Of a DNA stretch of 64,000 nt, positions 17,929-28,194 are shown piece by piece. A model generated the notes under the pieces. It ran no database searches and was not told the origin of the DNA. It worked only from the letters and a program-made list of their open reading frames with translations. Position 1 is the first letter of the stretch; each line of letters starts with the position of its first letter. The position numbers were made by a program, and so were the translations under genes. The stretch is from Streptomyces antnestii (GTDB lineage Bacteria; Actinomycetota; Actinomycetes; Streptomycetales; Streptomycetaceae), in the NCBI RefSeq assembly GCF_004005495.1, contig NZ_RZYA01000001.1, positions 1,019,543-1,083,542 on the forward strand. Direction: 5' to 3'.

Positions 17929-18207
17929 ATGTCCAGCTCCGTGAGGCAGATGGTCGGCTGCACGTGCTTCCCCGAGTGCAGCCCTTGTTTGCCCTGCCGC
18001 CTCGGCAGCGGCGGCCCCCCCGGTGTCCGGCTCATTCCTGGCCAGTGGGTGCGCTGGCAGCTCAATTACCGCTTCAGCAGTGCACTGGGGATCCGGGGCT
18101 GGTCGTACTGGCTGGACACGTTCAACATCGCCTACGGCCCCGTGAACGCCGATGTGTTCCTGTCCACGCCCACTGTGTTCATCGACGAACAAGGACCCCT
18201 CCGATAA
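17929..18207 (+). CDS. Hypothetical protein, possibly a broken gene
   Basis: The last 60 residues (PGVRLIPGQWVRWQLNYRFS, WSYWLDTFNIAYG, ADVFLSTPTVFIDEQGPLR) look like genuine protein. A frame one base away (17700-18000: MEITVQWIRTSWTKESRG ... YDSLEDLSKVDVQLREADG) could be its N-terminal part before a frameshift near 17970. I recognise no family. It stands between an ISL3 fragment and an IS3 element, so decay is plausible. Confidence 0.4.
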   Translation: MSSSVRQMVGCTCFPECSPCLPCRLGSGGPPGVRLIPGQWVRWQLNYRFSSALGIRGWSYWLDTFNIAYGPVNADVFLSTPTVFIDEQGPLR

Positions 18208-18342
18208 TCCCTTCCTGAACGTCGGCCACGGTCCCAGATGACGTTGGGGTCTGCCGCACGATCGGGTGATCTTGACCTGCCACATGTCCTGGGTTCCAGC
18301 TCTGGTGACTAACTGACAGCCCTTCAGGAAAGGCTGGCAGTC

Positions 18343-18639
18343 ATGCCTCGTCCCTATCCGCCGGAGTTCCGGGTGCGTGCCGTCGCGCTGGTCCGCGCCG
18401 GCAAGCAGGCCAAGCAGACCGCGGTCGAGCTCGGCATCCATCCCGTCACGTTGTCGAAGTGGTTGCGGCAAGACGACATAGACAACGGGCGGCGGCCGGG
18501 AACGCCGTCGAGCGAGTCTGCTGAGCTGCGGGCTGCTCGTCGGCGGATCCGTGAGCTTGAAACCGAGCTGGGGATCGTCCGGCAGGCGGCGAAGTTCCTC
18601 GGCGAGGACAAGCCCCGCCCAAAAGGCTCTACCCGGTGA
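18343..18639 (+). CDS. IS3-family transposase OrfA
   Basis: A 98-residue DNA-binding subunit. HTH_Tnp_1 domain: YPPEFRVRAVALVRAGKQAK ... TAVELGIHPVTLSKWLRQ, followed by a leucine-zipper-like coiled coil (SAELRAARRRIRELETELGI, VRQAAKFLGED). It overlaps OrfB by 4 bp, with OrfB in the -1 frame, the usual arrangement for producing an OrfAB fusion by frameshifting. Confidence 0.93.
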   Translation: MPRPYPPEFRVRAVALVRAGKQAKQTAVELGIHPVTLSKWLRQDDIDNGRRPGTPSSESAELRAARRRIRELETELGIVRQAAKFLGEDKPRPKGSTR

Positions 18640-19502
18640 TCGACCGACTCGTCGATGCCGGGGCTCCGGTCGACAGGTGCTGCCGGATCCTCGGAATCGC
18701 GCGGCAGTCCTACTACAAGCACAAGCGCACCCCCAGCACGCCCATGCAGCTGCGCCGCGAGTGGCTGACGGGCCTCATCCGCGAGGTCCACGTTGCCTCC
18801 CGAGGTACCTACGGCTACCGCAGGATCCATGCCGAGCTCACCATGGCCATGGGCATCCGGGTTTGCGAGCGGACCGTCTCGGTCCTGATGACGCAAGCCG
18901 GGATCTACGGGCTACCCGGGCCCACCCGGGTCAGGCGTCTGCGTGGCGTCGCCACAGCCGACGACCTGGTCAATCGCAAGTTCCACCGGATCCGGCCCAA
19001 CGAACTGTGGGTCACCGATATCACCCAGCATCGGACACGGGAAGGGTGGCTCTACTGCGCCGCGGTACTCGACGCCTACAGCCGCAGGATCGTCGGTTGG
19101 TCCATCGACTCCCGTCAGGACTCAACGCTCGTCGTCAATGCCCTCGACATGGCCATCCGCAACCGTCGGCCCGAACCCGGTGGCATTGTCCACGCCGACC
19201 ACGGCACTCAATTCACCTCCTGGGTCTTCGGTGACAAGATCCGTTCCGCCGGTCTACTGCCCTCCTTCGGCACGGTCGGCGACGGACTGGACAACGCGAT
19301 GATGGAGAGCTTCTGGTCCTCGATGCAGATCGAGCTACTCAACCGCAAGCGATGGAAGACCAGAGTCGAACTGGCCAACGCGATCTTCGAGTACATCGAG
19401 ATCTTCCACAATCGTCAGAGGCGACACTCAGCACTGGGCTACCGCACCCCCATCGAGTACGAACTACTCTCCGAGAACGACACCATCCCGGCGGTCAGTT
19501 AG
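18636..19502 (+). CDS. IS3-family transposase OrfB
   Basis: A 288-residue catalytic subunit with an intact DDE core: D in NELWVTDITQHR, D in VHADHGTQFTS and E in NAMMESFWSSMQIEL. The HTH_21 region (GTYGYRRIHAELTMAMGIRV) and C-terminal HNRQRRHSALGYRTPIEYEL are also complete. Start GTG 18636 overlaps the OrfA stop as GTGA. Nothing suggests inactivation. Confidence 0.95.
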   Translation: MIDRLVDAGAPVDRCCRILGIARQSYYKHKRTPSTPMQLRREWLTGLIREVHVASRGTYGYRRIHAELTMAMGIRVCERTVSVLMTQAGIYGLPGPTRVRRLRGVATADDLVNRKFHRIRPNELWVTDITQHRTREGWLYCAAVLDAYSRRIVGWSIDSRQDSTLVVNALDMAIRNRRPEPGGIVHADHGTQFTSWVFGDKIRSAGLLPSFGTVGDGLDNAMMESFWSSMQIELLNRKRWKTRVELANAIFEYIEIFHNRQRRHSALGYRTPIEYELLSENDTIPAVS

Positions 19503-19727
19503 TCATCGAGACTGGAGCCCCAATGGTGGGGCAGGTCAACCTGTCACCCAACGCTGCAGCAGACCCGTCCTGTGTGCCACGGCGCGTCGACCTGGGCACG
19601 CCACGTGTGTCTATACGCACTTGTTTGGACACCACGATTCCAAGTTCTCTTGGCCCCACTGACTGGCCGTAGGGGGCGTGCGTGGCGTCTCGTGCGCCCC
19701 CTTGTTCCAGGACAGGAGGCTCAGTGC

Positions 19728-20288
19728 TTACTCGAGTTCACTCATCGAGTGCAGGTCCGCGAACTCATCAGCGAGAATGCCCAGCACCACGAGATCGTGG
19801 TGTCGGCCGGCGAAGAACACGTGATCGCGCAGGCGCCCCTCCTCGGCGAAGCCGAGCCGGTGATGCAGTGCCAGCGATGCCTCATTGTGCGCGAAGATCC
19901 GCGCTTCGCACTTGTGGTAGCGCCGCTCGGCGAACATGAAGCGCAGCAGCATCCCCACGGCCTCAGCCGCGTAGCCCTTGCGCCGGTGCCCAGCCGCCAT
20001 CGTGATGCCGTACTCGAACCGCCCCGCATGTGGATCTGCGTGGCGCGTGCTGACTGCCCCGACGGTCAGCCCCGTGTCCACGGCTTCGATGGCAAGCCCG
20101 AAGCAGTCGCCGTCGGACTTCGCGACGGCCTGATCCTTCGCCCAGGCGCGGAACTCCTCGGCAGACCGGGGCGGGTTCAGCAGGTCTCCCAGCCGTTCCT
20201 CGTCGACGGCGAAGCCCATGAACGCTGTCCAGTCGTCGGGCTCGATACCGCGCAGACGTATCCGCTTGCCAGTCCAGAACGAAGTCAT
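19728..20288 (-). CDS. GNAT N-acetyltransferase (RimJ/RimL type)
   Basis: A 186-residue acetyl-CoA-dependent N-acetyltransferase. The N-terminus RIRLRGIEPDDWTAFMGFAV is typical of RimJ/RimL proteins. The acetyl-CoA motif A is YGITMAAGHRRKGYAAEAVG (R/QxxGxG/A as RRKGYA), followed by motif B HKCEARIFAHNEASLALHHR and LGFAEEGRLRDHVFFAGRHH. The substrate is unknown; family members modify ribosomal proteins, amino acids or antibiotics. It stands alone, 190 bp from the IS3 element. Confidence 0.92.
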   Translation of the reverse strand: MTSFWTGKRIRLRGIEPDDWTAFMGFAVDEERLGDLLNPPRSAEEFRAWAKDQAVAKSDGDCFGLAIEAVDTGLTVGAVSTRHADPHAGRFEYGITMAAGHRRKGYAAEAVGMLLRFMFAERRYHKCEARIFAHNEASLALHHRLGFAEEGRLRDHVFFAGRHHDLVVLGILADEFADLHSMSELE

Positions 20289-20415
20289 CCCCTATTCGAT
20301 CACGCCGCATCACGCGATGGACAGGCCCTCCGGACCCCTGCCAGAACTGCCTTGTCATACCGGTGGAGCCAGATCAACTAATGGTGGAGTCGGGCATTGG
20401 AACTGCGCGAATGCC

Positions 20416-20852
20416 TCAGCCGGTGCGGACCCAGGTCGTGAAGTCGTCTGCGAGTCCGGGCGGGTTGGCGGCCTCAGTCCGGCGAGCGATCCCGTCGTAG
20501 TACTCCAGCTCGTGGAGGACCACGGGCACTGGCTTGCCGATGGCGCTCTTGATGACGCCATCGTTGTGGAGGTCGCGAGCGAGCTGGACGCATGCCTGGT
20601 TGAAGTTGGCCTCGATCAGCGCGGCGGTCAGAAGGCATAGTTCCAGCGGGCTTCCGCCTCGTCGGAGGCGTCCGCGATGCTGCGTCGGAACTGAACTGCG
20701 GTGTTGTATCCGATGGTCAAGGTGGGCTGTTGAGGGTCGTCCCTCTCATTGTCGATGAAGAACGAGATGACGTAGATGTCCTCTGCCTCGGCCGCTGAGA
20801 TCGAGCTGATTGCTCGCTCGGCAAGGGTTCGGAGGTGGTCCTGGAAGGTCAC
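20416..20852 (-). pseudogene. Small acidic protein gene with a one-base frameshift (DUF4303-like)
   Basis: From GTG 20852 the frame reads TFQDHLRTLAERAISSISAA, EDIYVISFFIDNERDD, PTLTIGYNTAVQF, EAEARWNYAF and then stops at 20628. Restoring a single G (TG to TGG) near 20630 continues the sequence naturally: W-TAALIEANFNQACVQLARDL, GVIKSAIGKPVPVVLHELEY, LADDFTTWVRTG, stop at 20416. The whole would be about 146 residues, reminiscent of DUF4303 proteins, many of which occur as immunity-type genes; that assignment is tentative. Its start overlaps (GTGA) the end of the recombinase-like remnant. The break could be a sequencing error. Confidence 0.55.
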
Positions 20853-21100
20853 GGGGCCGGAGCCTTTCGAATTCGGTTGCTGACGTCGGCGGCGTAAGCG
20901 GCCCAGTCACCGGCGGCGGCTCGCTGCCACTTGACGGCGACGGTGATGTCGATGCCGAGAGTGCGGGCAAGGACTGCGGCAGGCAGATCCGTGGCGAGCT
21001 GGAACAGAGCGGTTGAGCGGGTCTCGGCGAGCCGGATGCCGAGCTTGCGGAGACGTTCGCCCCTGGCCCAGACACTGATCGGGCGGCCGGGCCGCCTCGG
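20849..21100 (-). pseudogene. Recombinase C-terminal remnant (Tn554/TnpB-like)
   Basis: Minus-strand residues GERLRKLGIRLAETRSTALF, QLATDLPAAVLARTLGIDI, AVKWQRAAAGDWAAYAADVS end at TGA 20849-20851. This short-helix HTH-like tail (LPAxVLAxxLGIxxxTAxxW...DWxxY) is the usual C-terminus of long Streptomyces tyrosine recombinases that occur with DUF6262. No start or catalytic R/H/Y region remains. A similar tail is at 49330-49390. Confidence 0.55.
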
Positions 21101-21168
21101 ACACTGACCGCCCTTGCCCGCCCCAGGCTGTAACGGTCGAGGGCGGGCCCAGCCTGGAACCTACTCTG

Positions 21169-21516
21169 ATGCCCATCACCCACGACGACGGCGCCGCCAC
21201 CTGGAAGATCGGCGAGCCCTACGACACCTATCGCGCCAGCCGCCATGGAAACACGGTCATTCGTCCGGCGGTTCACCATGACGGCACGCATCCCTGCGTC
21301 ATCACCAGCGCACCGTGCCGCCCCGGAACCCGTCGCATCCCGATCGCCCACCTGACCCGCACCGGCCCCTGGCCGAACACCGATGACGACAACACCTGGC
21401 CCGAGACCTGCACCCACTGCGGCTGGCACTACCGCCTCGCCCCCGTGTACCTGGGCAGCGACAAATGCGTCGGCCTGTACGGGATCGCCTGGACCAGCAG
21501 GGGATTCTGGCCGTGA
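21169..21516 (+). CDS. Hypothetical small protein with a CxxC motif
   Basis: A 115-residue protein of unknown function. ETCTHCGWHYRLAPVY has a CxxC pair that could bind zinc, with other Cys at HPCV and APCRPG. Its GTGA stop-start overlap with the next gene and the same direction as the nuclease gene suggest one operon. Small proteins like this are common in Streptomyces mobile or phage-derived islands. Confidence 0.55.
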   Translation: MPITHDDGAATWKIGEPYDTYRASRHGNTVIRPAVHHDGTHPCVITSAPCRPGTRRIPIAHLTRTGPWPNTDDDNTWPETCTHCGWHYRLAPVYLGSDKCVGLYGIAWTSRGFWP

Positions 21517-21797
21517 CGACCGCGACGATGCCGTTCGACCTCAACCCGCCCCGCCTGCCCGTTGGTTGGCGGCACCACTGGCGTAACGTCCCCACGTACG
21601 ACTACATCAGGGCCAACGGCTGCACACCGCCGACCTGGACCCGCGACCAGGTCGAGCAGTGGGAGGACCGGTGCACGGACTACCTGATCTTGGTCCGCCG
21701 CACCTGGGACCTGCACACGTACGAGAAGGCCACCCGCTGGCTGCTGCGCCACAGGCTGGACCACGCCGGGCGCTGGCGGCCGGGCCTGGCCCAGTAG
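21513..21797 (+). CDS. Hypothetical small protein
   Basis: From GTG 21513 (overlapping the previous stop) a 94-residue protein rich in Trp, Arg and Asp: PRLPVGWRHHWRNVPTYDY, WTRDQVEQWEDRCTDYLILV, TYEKATRWLLRHRLDHAGRW. No family recognised. Translational coupling to the upstream gene supports it being real. An 88-bp gap follows before the nuclease gene. Confidence 0.55.
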   Translation: MTTATMPFDLNPPRLPVGWRHHWRNVPTYDYIRANGCTPPTWTRDQVEQWEDRCTDYLILVRRTWDLHTYEKATRWLLRHRLDHAGRWRPGLAQ

Positions 21798-21885
21798 TCA
21801 GTCGCATGCCTACACGACCCACCACGGGGGCCGTGCACCGCAACGCCGCGCGCGGCCCCCACCCACCACACGCGAGGATGGAGCC

Positions 21886-22656
21886 ATGAACTACCACCTT
21901 GCACACCCCCTCAGTCGGAGGGCAGGCGAACCGATACCGCCCGAGCTTCGGGACGCCCTGATCGAGGAGACTGAAAGGGGGCGCCCTATATCCCTCGGTT
22001 ATGGTCTCCTCTACTGCGGAGACCACACCCCCGGGGCAGAACACCCTTGCCTCCTCCCGATCGACCGCAAGCGCGGCTGCCCGCTCCACGGACCCCCGGA
22101 CTCCTCGCCGCTGTTCGGGTCCCCCAAGTCCACTCCAAATCCCCCATGGCGGGAACTGGTCACTGCCACGGCCAACACGTTCGAGCTGGCAGCGCTTCCG
22201 TTCCGGCAGGTTGAGCTGGAGCGTCGCTGGCACGAGTGGCTGGAGGACTGGCAGCGACTGGAGTTGCTGACCAGCCGCTGGCTCCAGCAAGACCACTGCA
22301 CCAATATTCAGGGGCAGGGGAAGCCCGGCGACGGTGGCGTTGACGTGGTGGCCCAGACTCCCAGCGGAAGGATCGTCGCGGTGCAGTGCAAGCGGTACGA
22401 AGACGTGGTCCCTGCCTCCGAGTTGAAGGTGTTCCACTACGACACCACGCTCGGATGGGAACACACCTCCGCCTGGCACAGCCACCACCCGCCCCGCCCG
22501 GAACACCGCATCTTCCTCACCACCAACTGGTTCACCGACCCTGCGCGCCGCGTGGCGCAGCAGGCTGGCATCCACCTGGTGGACGGCCCGGCGCTCGCTG
22601 TGTGGTGCGGCTTCGGCTTCCCCCTGCGAAACCTCCTCAAGATCGACCACTGGTAG
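21886..22656 (+). CDS. PD-(D/E)xK restriction-endonuclease-like protein (Mrr type)
   Basis: A 256-residue protein whose C-terminal half carries a nuclease core: GDGGVDVVAQ at about 148-157 and VAVQCKRYE at about 164-172, the D...QxK catalytic pair of Mrr-like/Restriction endonuclease type IV folds, followed by HRIFLTTNWFTDPARRVAQQ and AGIHLVDG, also typical of Mrr-cat domains. The N-terminal 130 residues contain Cys at 44, 55 and 65 (YCGDHTPG, HPCLLP, GCPLHG), perhaps a metal site. Such enzymes usually cut modified or foreign DNA. Two small genes precede it on the same strand and recombinase debris flanks them, a typical accessory-island setting. Confidence 0.8.
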   Translation: MNYHLAHPLSRRAGEPIPPELRDALIEETERGRPISLGYGLLYCGDHTPGAEHPCLLPIDRKRGCPLHGPPDSSPLFGSPKSTPNPPWRELVTATANTFELAALPFRQVELERRWHEWLEDWQRLELLTSRWLQQDHCTNIQGQGKPGDGGVDVVAQTPSGRIVAVQCKRYEDVVPASELKVFHYDTTLGWEHTSAWHSHHPPRPEHRIFLTTNWFTDPARRVAQQAGIHLVDGPALAVWCGFGFPLRNLLKIDHW

Positions 22657-22734
22657 GCGACGGCTGACCTGCGATGGCTGAGGGGAGAATCGCCCCGATC
22701 CCCGCCCAGCGGCTGCCGTCGTCCTGCTGCGTCA

Positions 22735-23362
22735 CGTCCACGTGAAAGAAGTCGACGGCGAGCATGTCGAGGCCTGGGTGCGCAGGAACTGCCGCCACGT
22801 CGTATGGGTCTGCCGTTCCGGTGCCGGGAGTATCTTCCGGGACTTGAGGATCCTGCGGATCGTCGAAGTACCCTCGCGGTGGCCGAGTTTGAGCAGCTCA
22901 CCCCGGATGCGCTGGTATCCCCATGAGGCGTTCTCCAGAGCGAGTTGTTCGACGAGCGCGGCGATCGCCTGGTCGATCGGCGGGCGGCCTGTCCGGTTCG
23001 GGTAAGTCCACTTCTTCGTCACCAGCCGGCGGTGCCACCGCAGAACCGTGCCGGGCGTGATCAGACGGTGCCGTCGCAGTTGCCGTGGTAGCTGTCGGAT
23101 CAGGGCAGCGAGGTAGGCCCGATCGGCCCAGGTAAAGCGTGGCCTGGGGTTCGTGCGGCGCAGCTCCGCGACCTCGTGCCGCAGCACCAGCAGCTCGATG
23201 TCCTTGGACAGTGAGGAGCGGCAGAGGAGCGCCAACCAGCCGAGGAGCCGAGTGAAGACCAGGTAGTGCAAAGTAGCGACACAGTTCGAGATCCTTCCCG
23301 TCGCGTGTTGCTCTGCCCATCGCTGCCGTTCACCGGGCCAGGCCGGGTTCTGGGACCTCACA
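22735..23362 (-). pseudogene. Transposase family A fragment (5' half of the IS)
   Basis: A second copy of the element at 27010-28194, in reverse. The left end (TGTGAGG, CAGAACCCGGCCTGGCC) lies at 23362 and the coding part runs [90 protein letters not shown] and stops making sense after RQFLRTQAST near 22745. The DDE core is lost. Confidence 0.85.
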
Positions 23363-23511
23363 GGGGCCTGGACGGCGCCGAAGCCGTCCTCAAACTCAGC
23401 GCGGTGAAGGACAATCAAGACCTCGACGCCTACTTCGACTTCCACCTCGTCCGCGAACACCAATGGCTCTGTCTCACCCCTGACCAGTACGACTACGACC
23501 TCATGGCGTGA
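23340..23511 (+). pseudogene. Transposase C-terminal remnant (ISKra4-like)
   Basis: Only the tail is readable: RGLDGAEAVLKLSAVKDNQD, DAYFDFHLVREHQWLCLT, then stop. The GAEAxLxLxAxxxNxDxDxYxxxHxxxEHxR pattern resembles the end of ISKra4-type transposases. No upstream coding portion remains; the family A copy was joined here. Confidence 0.45.
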
Positions 23512-23571
23512 TCAGGAACTCGCCTGAAAACGAATCGCACCCATCCGGGACCGGACCTCACGGAGGCTTTG

Positions 23572-24021
23572 ATGCCGATTGCTTCGTTGCCGTACATCGA
23601 TGAGCACACAACGGTCATTGCGGCGGGGGTTGACGACGTCTGGCGCAGTCTGGGCGAGACACTGGACCGGTCCTTCTCGGGTCCGGGTATGGCCGGCTAC
23701 GCGAGACTGGTGGGATCCGCCGACTGCACAGCCTCTGGGCCACGGCCCCTGGCCGAAGGCTCGACGTTGCCCGGTTTTCGGGTGGTTGCCGCGGTCCCGG
23801 GACGGGAGCTGGTCCTCGAGGGGCGCCATCGTTTCTCGTCCTATGCCCTGATCTTTAGCATCGAAGATGTCAGTCCGGGTCGATCACGGCTGCGCGCCGA
23901 AAGTCGAGCCGTCTTTCCGGGCCTTGCCGGCGGCATCTACCGACGGCTGGTCATCGGGACGGGCGGGCACGTGGTTGGCATGCGGCGCCTCCTCTCGGCG
24001 ATCCGCCGCCGATCCGAGTAG
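23572..24021 (+). CDS. SRPBCC/START-like protein
   Basis: A 149-residue protein of the polyketide-cyclase/Bet v1-like (SRPBCC) superfamily, small lipid- or polyketide-binding helix-grip proteins. Seen: SLPYIDEHTTVIAAGVDDVW at the N-terminus, PGRELVLEGRHRFSSYALIF in the central sheet and GGIYRRLVIGTGGHVVGMRR in the C-terminal helix. GGAGG lies 6 nt before ATG 23572. It stands alone between an IS remnant and leftward hypothetical genes. Function unknown. Confidence 0.82.
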   Translation: MPIASLPYIDEHTTVIAAGVDDVWRSLGETLDRSFSGPGMAGYARLVGSADCTASGPRPLAEGSTLPGFRVVAAVPGRELVLEGRHRFSSYALIFSIEDVSPGRSRLRAESRAVFPGLAGGIYRRLVIGTGGHVVGMRRLLSAIRRRSE

Positions 24022-24057
24022 CGGATACACGATCACGGTCCAGTCCCTATAGACGAG

Positions 24058-24432
24058 CTACACCTGAATGAGATCGGCCAGGCTGTCTGAAAGGCTCTGC
24101 CATACCAGCCGACGCTGGGTGCCGTCCTTCAGGTGGGAGGCGGCAGCTTGTAGGCATGGGTGGAGAGTTGTCGCTGGATCCTTCTTCTCCAGGCCCAGCG
24201 TGGCCAAAGCGTCGTGCAGAAACACTGTCTGCAATCCGAGCGCACGCTGGGTGACTCGACGCCAGTCCGCAACCCGGGAGCCGCCACAGTTTCCTCCGCA
24301 TCTGTGAAGCCCATCCAGCTCTCCCTGCCCCTCCCGCACGACACCCCAGCGGCAGTCATCGTAGGGAAGTAGGGAACGCCAGCCATGCCAGGCAGTCAAA
24401 CGGGCTACCAGGTCTGTCAGTTGGGGAGTCAT
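24058..24432 (-). CDS. Hypothetical protein
   Basis: From ATG 24432 (GAGGG just upstream) 124 residues: TPQLTDLVARLTAWHGWRSL, GELDGLHRCGGNCGGSR, RRVTQRALGLQTVFLHDALA, KDPATTLHPCLQAAASHLKD. Composition is protein-like and largely helical. I recognise no family. It is downstream of two other unrecognised leftward genes and may share their operon. Confidence 0.5.
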   Translation of the reverse strand: MTPQLTDLVARLTAWHGWRSLLPYDDCRWGVVREGQGELDGLHRCGGNCGGSRVADWRRVTQRALGLQTVFLHDALATLGLEKKDPATTLHPCLQAAASHLKDGTQRRLVWQSLSDSLADLIQV

Positions 24433-24512
24433 GGCGCCCTCAGGAATCAGCTGGCGCCTTTGATCTGGGCAGTGGCCTCTGCCAGCCACAACAGTGATCG
24501 ATGACAAAACAA

Positions 24513-24899
24513 TTACGGCAGACCTTGCTCCGACTGCGTTGTACTCGATGCCACGTCTTCCATGACGAGATCAGGGAGGATGGACAGCGCAAGACCTCGA
24601 GGCTCGACGTATGGGTTGGCGGCCTTCTCCGCGGTGCGAGGCAGCCAGGAGCCCAGCCGGTCCAGAGATGACTTCAGATGCTCTCGCTCCCCACTGAGGA
24701 GAGCGGATATGGGAGCCATGACATCGGCACGGCCGGTCCCCGCCGGGGCCGGCAGTTCGGCCAGCCCCGAAGGTAGGTGCTGGTCACGCCTCTCCCGCTC
24801 GCAAGCGGGGAGTTCCTCCATCTCGCGACCCTGGCGGATAGCTGAAGCCTGTGGAGGCAGGCCTTCCTCCGGTAGCGCTGTCTCTACCGGAAACCGCAT
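24513..24899 (-). CDS. Hypothetical protein
   Basis: A 128-residue frame: EEGLPPQASAIRQGREMEEL, PAPAGTGRADVMAPISALLS, EREHLKSSLDRLGSWLPRTA, SILPDLVMEDVASSTTQSEQ. The central part looks helical. No family, no strong ribosome-binding site, so the start is uncertain. It sits between two other leftward unknowns with gaps of 42 and 80 bp. Confidence 0.45.
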   Translation of the reverse strand: MRFPVETALPEEGLPPQASAIRQGREMEELPACERERRDQHLPSGLAELPAPAGTGRADVMAPISALLSGEREHLKSSLDRLGSWLPRTAEKAANPYVEPRGLALSILPDLVMEDVASSTTQSEQGLP

Positions 24900-24941
24900 T
24901 CGCCCAGGTAGCAGTGGGTCGTACAGCCTGAGCCTTGAGGC

Positions 24942-25688
24942 TCAGCCCGATGACCCCCAGTTGCGCCGAGGTTTGGAACGCCGTAGAGGCTGGTTGGGGT
25001 CAGTGAAGACTGGTCCAGCTGGGGTCTCACGCCCTATCCATGCCTTGCTGGCGATGTCAGCTTGCGAGTAGCCGATTGTTGGGTCCAGGTGCAGAACTGT
25101 CGCACCGCGCGTTGGCTCATCCGCGTCGCGGACTTGGCGCCGGCTCCAGCGCACCTGTTCTTGAGGCTCGCAGTCAGGCGTGAACACGTAGGCGACGTGA
25201 TCGAAAAGGAGGAGCCCGTCGACGACTGGCTCACCCTCCTTCGAGGGGTGTATGACGCACGCGAAGGCGACGGTCTGCTCTGCCCACCAGAACCGGTGGG
25301 GTTTCGATGGCTGCCACTCGGACTCGAAGCGCTCGTTGAACGCCGTGGCGAGACCCCAGGCTCTTACGAGGCTGCCTCGCACTCCGTAATACTCGGCGAA
25401 CTGGTCGAGCCCGATCCGGAGACCGGCCTGGACCTCAGGGCTCATGATGTCGACCCCGCGAACGTCCCGGGCTGCATGCTTCACCGTGACGTCGTGGAGT
25501 TGGGCCAGCGTGCGCACGCCGTCCCATGCTCCTCCCTGGACCAACGACCCGGCAGACGAGTACTGCTTCATCACCCCCAGATACCTCCGGATCAACGCTT
25601 GATAGAACATCCTCGATGCCCGGCTTGCATCCGGCAGGTCTGTGATCCAGTCAGGACCGTCGTGTTTGCGGCGTCTGAAGAGAGCCAC
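24942..25688 (-). CDS. Hypothetical protein, 248 residues
   Basis: A well-formed protein of unknown family: ALFRRRKHDGPDWITDLPDA, FYQALIRRYLGVMKQYSSAG, LAQLHDVTVKHAARDVRGVD, WWAEQTVAFACVIHPSKEGE, VVDGLLLFDHVAYVFTPDCE. A C-terminal basic end follows (RRSKPRRNW). I choose GTG 25688 because GGGAGG lies 4 nt upstream; ATG 25715 would add nine residues. First of three leftward unknown genes. No membrane segment. Confidence 0.65.
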   Translation of the reverse strand: MALFRRRKHDGPDWITDLPDASRASRMFYQALIRRYLGVMKQYSSAGSLVQGGAWDGVRTLAQLHDVTVKHAARDVRGVDIMSPEVQAGLRIGLDQFAEYYGVRGSLVRAWGLATAFNERFESEWQPSKPHRFWWAEQTVAFACVIHPSKEGEPVVDGLLLFDHVAYVFTPDCEPQEQVRWSRRQVRDADEPTRGATVLHLDPTIGYSQADIASKAWIGRETPAGPVFTDPNQPLRRSKPRRNWGSSG

Positions 25689-25804
25689 ATCGCCTCCCGT
25701 GCTGAAGTACCCCACCCCATGAGGAAACTGCCTGATTATGGCAGGCCAGGAGTCAGGCTGACACCTCGAGGCAGGGCATTCAGCGGGTTACCCTCAGTCC
25801 GAGT

Positions 25805-26180
25805 TCAGCGGCGGATTCGTGCTCCGGAAAGGGGCGATGGTCGTTGCTCGGTCATCCTTGGCACCTTCGGCCGCACCAGGGTGACCGGCCGTCGCCGGCC
25901 GGTCTTGCGGGTCTGCCCGGGCGACACGGACTGTTCCAACAGCGTGAGGACGTCCGGCTGCTGCAACCGCGCCCCCAGGACCTGTTTCCGCGACTGGTGG
26001 ATCTGGGTGAGCAGGTCGTGCAGCCTGTTTGCGGCCCGGGTGGCCTCGCCGGTCAGATCGTCGTCGAAGCCGACGATCACCTACAGAGCGGCGATCGTCT
26101 CGTCCTCGCCGTCGATGGCCCGTAGCGTGTGGGGCATTGCCCAGGCGGTGCCGGCTTCGGAGGTCCCGTTGCGGAGCCAC
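25805..26180 (-). pseudogene. IS110-family transposase middle fragment
   Basis: Minus strand reads MPHTLRAIDGEDETIAAL, an in-frame TAG, then VIVGFDDDLTGEATRAANRL, HDLLTQIHQSRKQVLGARLQ, PDVLTLLEQ and RKTGRRRPVTLVRPKVPRM. This matches the linker between the DEDD domain and Transposase_20 of IS110 proteins. Both ends are missing. The other IS110 remnant (28460-29247) carries mainly the C-terminal half. Confidence 0.75.
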
Positions 26181-26403
26181 CCGAATGGAAACGCGGGCGA
26201 CGCCGAGGAGATCAGGGGCGGAGTGATTCGCGGGTGAAGGTGCTGACGGTCGTTTCGAAGGGATCATTGCCCTTGCACTTGTCGATTGTCCAAAAGAGGG
26301 ATCTCGGAGTGACTTGCAACCGCGTATTTACGTAAGGTAGTTGTGCGATCTGACGAAGCGTCGTGTGTGAGTAATGGGGGAGACGTTGTGCTTGCCGAAT
26401 ACC

Positions 26404-28194
<1,791 letters not shown>

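Larger units (their letters stand above)
18272..19539 (+). mobile_element. IS3-family insertion sequence with long inverted repeats
   Basis: The ends are TTGACCTGCCACATGTCCTG at the left and, on the complementary strand, TTGACCTGCCCCACCATTGG at the right. They stay alignable for about 45 bp, through TGACTAACTGAC on both sides. The element is 1268 bp and holds two overlapping frames, OrfA and OrfB, both intact. Flanking bases (gatc / cctg) show no obvious 3-4 bp target duplication. Confidence 0.85.

Noticed and set aside
26300..26345. TTACGTAA palindrome in an AT-richer patch near 26325-26335
   Set aside because: Eight bases only, between two transposase relics with no gene it could regulate; most likely chance.
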